The notes under the pieces: generated by a model
Seen by the model: the letters and a program-made list of their open reading frames with translations, nothing else
Told to the model about the DNA's origin: nothing
Databases searched by the model: none
Position numbers and translations under genes: made by a program
DNA from: Rhinopithecus roxellana
Taxonomy: Eukaryota; Chordata; Mammalia; Primates; Cercopithecidae
Assembly (NCBI RefSeq): GCF_007565055.1
Contig: NC_044558.1
Location: 83,087,444 to 83,151,443 of the forward strand
Length of the DNA: 64,000 nt
Reading direction: 5' to 3'
Shown: positions 19,801-31,800 of the stretch, one piece after another
Layout: each line of letters begins with the position of its first letter
Position numbering within the stretch: the stretch's first letter is position 1

Positions 19801-22800
19801 CCTCTTTTTTTTTCTTTTTTTTTTTTTTTGAGATGGAGTCTCATTCTGTCACCCAGGCTGTAGTGCAGTTGTGCGATCTCGACTCACTGCAACCTCTGCC
19901 TCCCAGGTTCAAGTGATTTTCCTGCCTCCGCCTCCTGAGTAGCTGGGATTACAGGTGCACACCACCATGCCCAGCTAGTTTTTTTATTTTTAGTATAGAC
20001 AGTTTTTCACCATGTTGGTCAGGCTGGTCTCAAACTCCTGACCTCATGATCCACTCACCTCGGCCTCCCAAAGTGCTGGGATTACAGGCATGAGCCATCG
20101 TGCCCAGCCCTCTCCTCTTTATTTAGTCAATAAACATTTTGTTGGGTTTTGTTTCTTTGTTTGTTTTACTTTCTGTTTGTTTTTGAGACAGAGCCAGAGT
20201 GTCACTCTGTTGCCCAAGCGTGAGTGCTGCGGCATGATCTTGACTCACTGCAGCCTTTGACTTCTGGGTTCAAGCCATTCTTTCACCTATGCCTCGCAAG
20301 TAGCTGGGGCTACAGGTGTGTGCCACCACACCCGGATAATTTTTGTTTTCTGATACAGACAGGATTTTACCATGTTGGCCAGGCTGGTCTCCAACTTCTG
20401 ACCTCAGGTGATCTGCCATCCTCAGCCTCCCAAGGTGCTAGGATTACAGGCATGAGCCACTTCGCCCGGCTTTCTTTTACTTTTATTGTGAAAATATGCA
20501 AGAAATGAAAAGAACAGTATGGTTAACACCCATATTTTCCTCGCTTAATTTAACATTTAATATTTTTGCCATATTGCCTTCTAATCGCATACACATTTCA
20601 GCCCAAATATTTCAATGTGTATTTTTAAAAATAGAGACTTTTTCATGCATAACCACCACTCAATTATCAACACCTAATAACTGGCATGACTTCCTTAATC
20701 ATGTCCCCTACCAACTCCATATTCAAATTTCTCCAACTGTGAGTATATTTATAGCTGGTTTATCAAACTGGACTCAATTTAGGAACCATGCGGCTGCATG
20801 TGACTTTTAAAAACATCCCTGGCCGGGCGCGGTGGCTCAAGCCTGTAATCCCAGCAGTTTGGGAGGCCAAGATGGGCGGATCACAAGGTCAGGAGATCGA
20901 GACCATCCTACTAAAAAATACAAAAACAAAAACTAGCTGGGCGAGGTGGCGGGTGCCTGTAGTCCCAGCTACTCGGGAGGCTGAGGCAGGAGAATGGCGT
21001 AAACCCGGGAGGCGGAGCTTGCAATGAGCTGAGATCAGGCCACTGCACTCCAGCCCGGGCGAGAGAGCAAGACTCCGTCTCAAAAAAAAAAAAAAAAAAC
21101 CATCCCTGGTTGGCCAGGCGTCTTGCTCTGTCACCCAGGCTGGAGTGCAGTGGCGTGATCTCGGATCACCGCAACCTCCGCCTCCCCTGTTTAAGCAATT
21201 CTCCTGCCTCAGCCTCCTGGGTAACTGGGACTACAGGTGCATGCTACCACGCCCGGCTAATTTTTTGTATTTTTAGTAGAGATGGGGTTTCACCGTATTA
21301 GCCAGGATGGTCTCCATGTCCTGACCTTGTGATCCGCCTGCCTCGGCCTCCCAAAGTACTGGGATTACAGTCGTGAGCCACTGTGCCTGGCCCTGTTTTT
21401 TTTTTTGTTTTGTTATGTTTCATTTTGAGACAGAGTCTTGCTCTGTCTCCCAGGTTGGAGTGCAGTGACACAATCTTGGCTCACTGCAACCTCCACCTCC
21501 TGGGTTTAAGCAATTCTCTGCCTCAGCCTCCTGAGTAACTGAGTTTACAGGCATGTGCCACCATGCATGGCTTATTTTTGTATATATATATTTTTCTTAG
21601 TAGAGACAGGGTTTCACCATGTTGGCCAGGCTGGTCTCGAACTCCTGACCTCGTGATCTGCCCTCCTCTGCCTCCCAAAGTGCTGGGATTGCAGGCGTGA
21701 ACCACTGCACCCAGCCTCTTATTTTATTTCTTTACTTGATATGGACAATTCCAAATAGAGACATTTATTTCACATGCTGTACAGGTAAAGGAATATGAGG
21801 CAGGTGAGAAGAGGAAGAATCAGACATTCATCTGGCCCCAGGTTACCCATGGGATATATTACAGGTTTTTAGGCTGCATTCTAGTTCTATTTTTTGTAGT
21901 ATTTGAAAGTCAAATCCAGGAATAGTATACTTTTTTTATATCTCTTCTTTAGAATCTTGGATTTGAGATATTTAGTACAATATGCTTTGCCCTCCAAGAG
22001 TCTATCTATTTATAAAGTGTTCTTTCGTATATACTTCCAAGCCACATTCATTTAGATTCCTTTAGAAATACACCAGGCAAAGGTCAGGCATGATGGCTCA
22101 CGCCTGTAATCACAGCACTTTAGGAGGCTGAGGCGGGCGGATCACTAGGTCAGGAGATCGAGACCATCCTGGCTAACACAGTGAAACCCCCGCCTGTACT
22201 AAAAATACAAAAAATTTAGCCAAGCATTGTCACGGGTGCCTGTAGTCCCAGCTACTGGGGAAGCTGAGGCAAGAGAATAGCATGAACCCAGGAGGCAGAG
22301 CTTGCAGTGAGCCGAGATCGAGCCACTGCACTCCAGCCTGGGCGAGAGAGCGAGACTCTGTCTCAAAAATAAAGAAAGAAAGAAATATACCAGGCACGGT
22401 GGCTCACTCCTGTAGCCCAGGGTCTTTGGGAGGCCAAGGCCAGCAGATCACCTGAAGTCAGGAGTTTGAGACCAGCATGGCCAACACGATGAAACCCCAT
22501 CTGTACTAAAAATACAAAAATTAGCCAGATGTGGTGCCACATGGCTATAATCCCAGCTACTAAGGAGGCTGAGACAGGAGAATTGCTGAACTTGGGATGT
22601 GGAGGTTGCAGTGAGCTGAGATCTCGCCACTACACTCCAGCCTGGGCAACAAAGTGAGATTCTGTCTTGCTGAGATCTCACCACTGCACTCCAGCCTGGG
22701 CAACAAAGCGAGATTCTGTCTCAAACAAAAAAAAGAAAAAAGAAGTATATTCTTGGCCAGGCATGATGGCTCACGCCTGTAATCACAGCACTTTGGGAGG

Positions 22801-25800
22801 CTGAGGCAGGCGGATCACTAGGTCAGGAGTTCGAGACCAGCCTGGCCAACATGGTGAAACCCTGTCTCTACTAAAAATACAAAAATTGGGCCAGGCGTGG
22901 TGGCTCACGCCTGTAATCCCAGCACTTTGGGAGGCTGAGACGGGCAGATCATGAGGTCAGGAGATTGAAACCATCTTGGCTAACACAGTGAAACCCCGTC
23001 TCCACTAAAAATACAAAAAAAATTAGCTGGGTGTGGTGGCAGGCACCTGTAGTCCCAGCTACTCAGGAGGCTGAGGCAGGAGAATGGTGTGAACCCGGGA
23101 GGCAGAGCTTGCAGTGAGCTGAGATTGCACCACTGCACTCTAGCCTGGGTGACAGAGTGAGACTCCATCTCAAAAATAAATAAATAAATAAAATAAGAAT
23201 AAAAATACAAAATTAAGCTGGGTGTGGTGGTGCTCACCGATAATCCCAGCTACTTAGGAGGCTGAGGCAGAATTGCTTGAACCTGGGAGGCAGAGGCTGC
23301 AGTGAGCCGAGATCACCCCACTGCAATCCAGCCTGGGCAACAGAACAAGACTCTATCCCCCACCCAGAAAAAAAAAAGGAAATATATTCTTGTAACCTGC
23401 TTGTTTACTTGTTTACCTAGTCCTTCCTTCCCTCGCCCTAATTTGTAAGGAAGCTAACCATTAGACAGACTGTTTGGTTGAAAACTGAAAGATTCACTGC
23501 AGTTCTTAATTTGTTGTTAAACATTAAAAAAAAAAGTTAACTGATGCCTCTGTATAAAATTATTAAAGTAGATAGAATTGGTGGAAATGTATAATTTTCT
23601 TGCAAAAACTGCAATATGTGTAAAATACTATATGATCTTTGGTACTTAAGAATTTTAAGGCTGGTGAGATGGTTCACAGCTATAATCCCAGCACTTGGGG
23701 AGGCCGAGGCAGGTGGATCCCTTGAGCTCAGGAGTTCAAGACCAGCCTGGCCAACATGGCAAAACCCTGTCTCCATAAAACATACAAAAATTTGCTGGAC
23801 ATGGTGTTCTGCACCTGTGGTCCCAGCTACTTGGGAAGGTGAGGTGGGATTGCTTGATCCCGGGAGGCAGAAATTGCAAAGATCCAAGATCTCGCCACTG
23901 CACTCCAGCATGAGCAACAGAGTGAGAACCTGTCTCAAAAAAGAAAAAAAAAATGTATAAAAGTTATGCGTTTATAGGCCGGGCGCGGTGGCTCAAGCCT
24001 GTAATCCCAGCACTTTGGGAGGCCGAGACGGGCGGATCACGAGGTCAGGAGATCGAGACCATCCTGGCTAACACAGTGAAACCCCGTCTCTACTAAAAAA
24101 ATACAAAAACTAGCCGGGCGAGGTGGCGGGCGCCTGTAGTCCCAGCTACTCGGGAGGCTGAGGCGGGAGAATGGCGCAAACCCGGGAGGCGGAGCTTGCA
24201 GTGAGCTGAGATCGGGCCACTGCACTCCAGTCCGGGCGACAGAGCGAGACTCCGCCTCAAAAAAAAAAAAAAAAAAAAAAAAAAAGTTATGCGTTTATAT
24301 ATATGTATGCAAGTTTTACTTAAATGTCTTCTGGGGCCGGGCGCGGTGGCTCAAGCCTGTAATCCCAGCACTTTGGGAGGCCGAGACGGGCGGATCACGA
24401 GGTCAGGAGATCGAGACCATCCTGGCTAACACGGTGAAACCCCGTCTCTACTAAAAATACAAAAAAAAAACCTAGCCGGGCGAGGTGGCGGGCGCCTGTA
24501 GTCCCAGCTACTCTGGAGGCTGAGGCAGGAGAATGGCGTAAAACCCGGGAGGCGGAGCTTGCAGTGAGCTGAGATCCGGCCACTGCACTCCAGCCCGGGT
24601 GACAGAGCAAGACTCCGTCTCAAAAAAAAAAAAAAAAAAAAAAAAAAATGTCTTCTAAGACTATGTTCTAACTTCTGTTTTAGTGGAATATTGGTGAACG
24701 ATTCTAAGTTAGACGGACCTATATTACAGATTCTATTCATGAACAATGCTATTTCAAAGTAAGTAATTTTTTCCCTCTCCTAAATATAATACTGTGTTTA
24801 TGGAACAACTTTCTCTATAAATATGCTGTTTTCATTTGTACTTATGTCATTTTTGTTATTTTACTTAAAATGACCCTGGAGTTAAAGCATAAGAAATCAC
24901 GATTAACAGCAAGGACATTGGGGTCACAGTGACCTGAATATCTGGACTCTTACTTTCTATGTCTGTGAACCTGGGAAGGTCACAGATCTTTGCTACATCA
25001 TCCATTACTTCACTGGAAAACAGGATAGTCATAGTAACTACCTGTGAGGTAGCTACATGAGCACCTCTAAGAGCTCAATAAATGGCTTCTAATAAAAATC
25101 ATCACTATCATTGTAACAATAACAATGACATTCCCTATTTCTCTTTCTGAATCAGGTAACTGAGTTTTCCATGTTGGCCATCTTCAAAGCCTACTCACTT
25201 GATTATTTCTTTTAACAGCAAAACAAGACTTTTGCAAACCATCATCATCAGGGTTTCGGGTGACCCTGTGCGTTCCTGCATTGCTTGCTCAGAGTGTTCT
25301 AAAATGGTTTGCTCTGTCCCTTCTTCAGAGCATGGTCATAGACATTTCACATAGTTGCTTGCTCCCTCAAAAGTCACTTAGTCATATTGTTGTCTTCTTA
25401 ATGCTGACCAAGGTCAAGAAGATAGAAGGAACAATGCCAGATCCATAACCTACTCTATCTCAGCAGAAGTGGAACCCAAGGCTCTGAGGTGGGGATGCTA
25501 AATACAGCAGCAGCAAGGTGCTGGGCACGACTGGGCTGTAGCACTATTGTCCCTCCCATGCCCAGGTTAGAATCAGTAACCCTCTAGCTCATGACAGTCT
25601 TTCTGCACCATTCACCTAGTGTTTAACCTGCAGAAATCTTTTTTTTCTTTTTTTTTTTTTTTTGAGACGGAGTTCTGGTCTTATTGCTCAGGCTTGAGTG
25701 CAGTGGCGCGATCTCAGCTCACCACAACCTCCGCCTCCCAGGTTGAAGTGATTATCCTGTCGCATTCTCCCAAGTAGCTGGGATTACAGGCATGCGCCAC

Positions 25801-28800
25801 CACGCCTGGCTAATTTTGTATTTTTAGTAGAGATGGGGTTTCTCCATGTTGGTCAGGCTGGTCTCGAACTCCTGACCTCAGGTGGTCCATCCATCTCAGC
25901 CTCCCAAAGTGTTGGGCTGGGATTACAGGGGTGAGCCACCGCACCTGGCTTTTTTTTTTTTTTTTTTTTTTTGTGATGGAGTTTCCCTCTTTTTGCCCAG
26001 GTTAGCATGATCTTGGCTCACTGCAACCTCCACCCACTAGGTTCAAGCAATTCTGCCTCAGCCTCCCAAGTAGCTGGGATTACAAGCGCCTGTCACCAGG
26101 CCCGGCTAATTTTTGTATTTTTAATAGAGACAGGGTTTCACCATGTTGGCCAGGCTGGTCTCGAACTCCTGACCTCAAGTGATCCACCTGCAGAAATCTT
26201 AAAATGTCAGAGTTACAAGATACCTAAAAGATCATCAAGTCTGTGAAAAGGAAAGTGAGTCTGAGACATTATGGCTGCCCGATTACATTGTAAAAGACTT
26301 GGGCTCCTTTGACACCTCCTGAACTGAGCACTACAGAATGTATGATGAGCTTGGTTCTTGACCCGGAGGACTGGGGAAAGTAGACCTCAGTGTTTTTTCT
26401 TGCTTTGCATTTTGATTTTATCTTTTCCAGTTTCATATTTATATTGGTGTTTCCTTATGTATGTATAAAGAATTTCTGGGAGGAGGATGTGGAAGACCTG
26501 AATATATATTGACTATCTTTGTGTTGCAGAAATAGATGGCTTAGGAGACAGGGTAGGAAGGGAGCTTTTCGTTATGTAACCCTTTTACTTCTCTTCGATT
26601 TTGAACCATTTATTTGTAGTATCTATTTAAAAATAAAGTACACAGAATTTATAAATAAAATCCGTGTATTCTTTGCACAACTGATTGGCAGTTATGCCAA
26701 TCACTGTGTTACTTTATCATAATTATTTTATTAACTTGGTAACAATATGTAATTTATCTTAAGGAATATGTTCCTGAGTATTACAGAGAGTCGGTGATTT
26801 GTTAAACTTCTGAAAAACCACAACATTCACATTTGACATCTTACAGTAATGCGTAAGACTTCAGTCTATTGAATGTTTTACTCTGTCTGGGTTCTGACCA
26901 TTTTGTCCTCTTACACAGGCAATATCATCAAGAAATAGAGGAATTTGTATCAAATTTAGTAAAAAGATTTGAGGAACAGCAGAAAAATGATGTGGAAAAG
27001 ACTGCCTTTAATCTTTTGCCCCAGGTATTTCAAATTTAAGAGACTTTAAGCATAGTAGGTTATGCGTTTCACTGTGAATTATTGGGCCACAAGGATCCTC
27101 TTGAATCAAAACCAAAATGATTAACACCATTCACCACCTCTCCTTCCACTGGCTTGCTTTTCTGAAGCTGACTGGTTTAGCCACACGGCGTTCTTTTAGA
27201 TTGTGGCTCAGACTTTTTACATTGCCCAACTTGGACGTGTGGTTTTGGGCAGAAAATTAATTTTAGGCCAGAAAATAACCTAAGTTTCTGGGGTTTATAA
27301 AAGATGGATTCCTTTTATCTAAAACCAACCGGCTTGTGGGCTATCCTTTTTCCCACTACTTGTTTTTGGAAAATCAATTGTGTGCCCAAAGAAATCTGAG
27401 AAGTTTTACAATGTGAATATTAGATCATCCATTTATGTTTAAAAAAAAAAGAGAGAGTTATGATATCTGGGTCTTTTTTTTAAATTAAAAACTAAGGTAA
27501 GTAAAATTTCTCAAGGAATTTTAGCTGTTTATCCTCAGGCTTTGGAGAACAGAGTGTTCTGATTGATAGTGTTTTTTATCGCCTTTGGTTTTTATGTATT
27601 CTATACAATTTTTAAAGATTCAGCAAACTAAATACATTTAACAATAAAAACTGGCCGGATGTGGTGGCTCAAGCCTGTAATCCCAGCACTTTGGGAGGCT
27701 GAGACGGGCGGATCACGAGGTCAGGAGATCGAGACCATCCTGGCTAACACGGTGAAACCCCGTCTCTACTAAAAAAAATACAAAAACTAGCCGGGCGAGG
27801 TGGCGGGCGCCTGTAGTCCCAGCTACTTGGGAGGCTGAGGCAGGAGAATGGCATAAACCCGGGAGGCAGAGCTTGCAGTAAGCTGAGATCTGGCCACTGC
27901 ACTCCAGCCTGGGTGACAGAGCGAGACTCCGTCTCAAAAACAAACAAACAAAAAAAAACAATAAAAACCATACTGAATATTATTTTTGATTCAAGGAAAC
28001 TTTTGTAGTGGCTTGAGGTCTATAAGGGTTATATTATCAGTGTTGACCAGTAATGTAAAACTATGTATTTTTAATCTTTCTGGTTATGTGCCTTGCCAGT
28101 TTAAGTGTTGAAAGTGGCATAATTAATATTGGTTAAAAAAAAAAGTCATAGTGCATGCTAATGCTTCAGAAGAAGCTCTCCTTTTACATCTTCCATTCTC
28201 CCACATGGAATGTCGTCGTTCATAAACATTCTTAGCTTTATTTCTAAACTTACTAACTTCCATTTAAACTTGTTAAAGATTGGTTACCCGGGCTGGGCGC
28301 GGTGGCTCAAGCCTGTAATCCCAGCACTTTGGGAGGCCGAGACGGCCGGATCACTAGGTCAGGAGATCGAGACCATCCTGGCTAACGCGGTGAAACCCCG
28401 TCTCTACTAAAAAATACAAAAAACTAGCCGGGCTAGGTGGCGGGCGCCTGTAGTCCCAGCTACTCGGGAGGCTGAGGCAGGAGAATGGCGGGAACCCGGG
28501 AGGCGGAGCTTGCGGTGAGCCGAGATCGCGCCACTGCACTCCAGCCTGGGCGACAGAGCGAGACTCCGTTTCAAAAAAAAAAAGATTGGTTACCCATTGT
28601 AATGTGTGTTTTTCTTTGTATTAGCCATCCAGTATTGTGCTAGAGGAGGACCACAAAGTGGAAGAGTCCTGTGCCATTAAAAACAGCAAGGAAGCTTTCA
28701 GTGTAAGTTTGGACATTGAATTCTGCCGATAGGTGTTTCCTATCCTATGTCAATTGGGTGGCGTTTAAAAGATAAGGTAGTATAGTCGTATGTCTTCACT

Positions 28801-31800
28801 TGATAACAGCATCTTTTTGTGGTAAATAGCAGTTTGGACTTTAGCCTCTAAATATTACGGTTTGCTTTTTAATAATGATTGCGTTGTGACCTGGGGCACA
28901 GTAAACATACTTTGGAGAACTTTGTTTTTGTATTGACCAACCACTTTGTTTATTCAAGAACTTGGATGAAGATATAGAAAGCATGCTTGTTGAACTTATA
29001 CATGGCTAAAGCTGAGAGAAATAGATAGCTAATATAACAGATGGCAAATTTGGAATTTAAAGTGTTGACAGTCTCAAATGGTGGGTGAAAAATAGAAGTT
29101 AACAGGGATGACCTACATTTAGGCTACAGCCTTTCAATACCTATGCAAAATTTGTTAGTGTTAATACAGTGTAGTAGTATGATTTTGCAGCTTATAATTT
29201 TTTTTCTTTCTTTTTTGAGACAGAGTCTCACCCTGTCACCCAGGCTGGAGTGCAATGTCACAATCTCGGCTCACTGTAACCTCTGCCTCCCAGGTTCAAG
29301 CAGTTCTCCTGCCTAAGCCTCTCGAGTAGCTGGGATTACAGGCGCTCAGATAATTTTTGTATTTTTGTAGGGACTGGGTTTCACATGTTGGTCAGGCTAG
29401 TCTCGAACTCCTGACCTTGTGATCCGCCCACCTTGGCCTCCCAAAGTGTTGAGATTACAGACGTGAGCCACTGTGTCCAGCACAGCATATAGTATTTTAA
29501 AAGGTAATGTAACAGTGGATTATATAATATTGAAGGAAAACTGGTTTTTGTGTTTATGTAGTATTATCCCATATTAGTATACCACAATTTTAGGCTGGGT
29601 GCAGTGGCTCACACCTGTAATCCCCAGTGTTCTGGGAGGCCAAGGTGGGAGGATTACTTGAGTCCAGACCAGCCTGGGCAACATAGCCAGAACTCATCTC
29701 TACAAAAAATTCTTAAGAAATTAGCCAAGTGTGGCTGGGCGAAGTGGCTCACACCTGTAATCCCAGGACTTTGGGAGGCTGAGGACGATGGATCACTTGA
29801 GGTCAGGAGTTCGAGACCAGCCTGGCTGTCATGGAGAAACCTTGTCTCTACTGAAAATACAAAAATTAGCCAGATGTGGTGGCACACACCTGTAGTCCCA
29901 GCTATTCGGGAGGCTGAGTCATGAAAATTGCTTTGAACCCAAGAGACTGAGGCTGCAGTGAGCCAGGATTCGCCACTGCACTCCAGCCTGGATGACAGAG
30001 TGAAACTCAGTCTCAAAAAAAAAAAAAAAAAAATTAGCCAAGTGTGGTGGCATGGACCTGTAGTCCCAGCTACTCAGGAGGCTCAAGTGGGAGGATTGCT
30101 TGAGATCAAGGCTGCAGTAAGCCATGATTGTGCCACTGCACTCCAGTCTAGGTGACAGAGCAAGACCCTGTCTCAGAAAACAAAATATATATATATATAT
30201 GTATGTATATAAAAGAAAGAGATACAGGCCTACTGGGATGACGAAGAGCCCACAAACTTTATTGAAAGGATAATTTACAAAGGATATCCCATCTCTACAA
30301 ATAGGATAAAGGCTGTTGTTTGTAAAAGAGTAAAAGTTACTTTAAATCACCCTTTAAAGTGCCAAGTGGCAGAATTAAGACCAGTGATTGAATTGACCAC
30401 GAGAAGGTACATTTCAACTCAGCGCCTAGAAAGTTCAGATTTCTGGCCGGGCGCGGTGGCTCAAGCCTGTAATCCCAGCACTTTGGGAGGCCGAGACGGG
30501 CGGATCACAAGGTCAGGAGATCGAGACCATCCTGGCTAACCCGGTGAAACCCCGTCTCTACTAAAAAATACAAAAAAACTAGCCAGGCGAGGTGGCGGGC
30601 GCCTGTAGTCCCAGCTACTCGGGAGGCTGAGGCAGGAGAATGGCGTGAACCCGGGAGGCGGAGCTTGCAGTGAGCCAGGATCCGGCCACTACACTCCAGC
30701 CTGGGTGACAGAGCGAGACTCCGTCTCAAAAAAAAAAAAAAAAAAAAAAAAAGAAAGTTCAGATTTCTGTCAGAGATGTGAAAAATGATATGACCTGGCA
30801 TTCAAAAGAAAACAGAAGGCCGGGCGCAGTGGCTCAAGCCTGTAATCCCAGCACTTTGGGAGGCCGAGACGGGCGGATCACGAGGTCAGGCGATCGAGAC
30901 CATCCTGGCTAACCCGGTGAAACCCCGTCTCTACTAAAAAATACAAAATCTAGCCGGGCGAGGTGGCGGGCGCCTGTAGTCCCAGCTACTCGGGAGGCTG
31001 AGGCAGGAGAATGGCGTGAACCCAGGAGGCGGAGCTTGCAGTGAGCTGAGATCCAGCCACTGCACTCCAGCCTGGGCGACAGAGCCAGACTCCGTCTCAA
31101 AAAAAAAACAAAAAACAAAAAAAAATGAAACCAGAAAAAAAACAAGTGAAATGGCACTTCTCATTTATAAAAGTGAATTGAGTATTACTGGAGTCAAATA
31201 GGGACTGAGATGTTATCAGGGCACTTTAAAGAAAAATTTCTGAATTTGAATGAGGTCGTGTTTCATTTTCCTTCTGACCCCGAGGTTCTGGGATTGAAAG
31301 TGGCACTTGTGGCCGGGCGCGGTGACTCACGCCTGTAATCCCAGCACTTTGGGAGGCCAAGACGGGCGAATCACGAGGTCAGGAGATCGAGAACATCCTG
31401 GCTAACACGGTGAAACCCTATCTCCCCTAAAAATACAAAAAATCAGCCGGGCGTCATGACAGGCGCCTGTAGTCCCAGCTACTTGGGAGGCTGAGGCAGG
31501 AGAATGGCGTGAACCCAGGAGGCGGAGCTTGCAGTGAGCCGAGATCGCACCACTGCACTCCAGCTTGGGCGACAGAGCGAGACTCCGTATCAAAAAAAAA
31601 AAAAAGAAAGTGGCACTTACCTAGAAACTGGGAATTTTCTGTATTTATTAATTTAGACCTTTAACAAATACGAAAATATTTAGTGAATGCCGCTTTGTCC
31701 CAGGGATCCTTCTAGGTTCCAGGGAGACAGCAGTGAAAAGAAGGGCAAAGTCCTGGCTCTCATCAAACTACATTCTAGTCGGGGAAGGTAGTGCCCTGAA

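Larger units (their letters stand above)
15895..24683 (+). other. ZCCHC8: ZCCHC8 intron 2 (8.8 kb), Alu-saturated
   Basis: About 22 Alu elements and fragments cover roughly 70% by tally of the coordinates listed here. Non-repeat islands are short: 15895-16100, 16870-17025, 17615-17782, 19159-19485, 20471-20820 (possibly old repeat, unassigned), 21717-22080 and 23379-23657. Confidence 0.85.
24759..26918 (+). other. ZCCHC8: ZCCHC8 intron 3
   Basis: Contains a MIR (about 24900-25085), an Alu pair (25640-26186) and otherwise unassigned DNA (25090-25620, 26201-26918). The short open frames here lack coding character. Confidence 0.8.
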
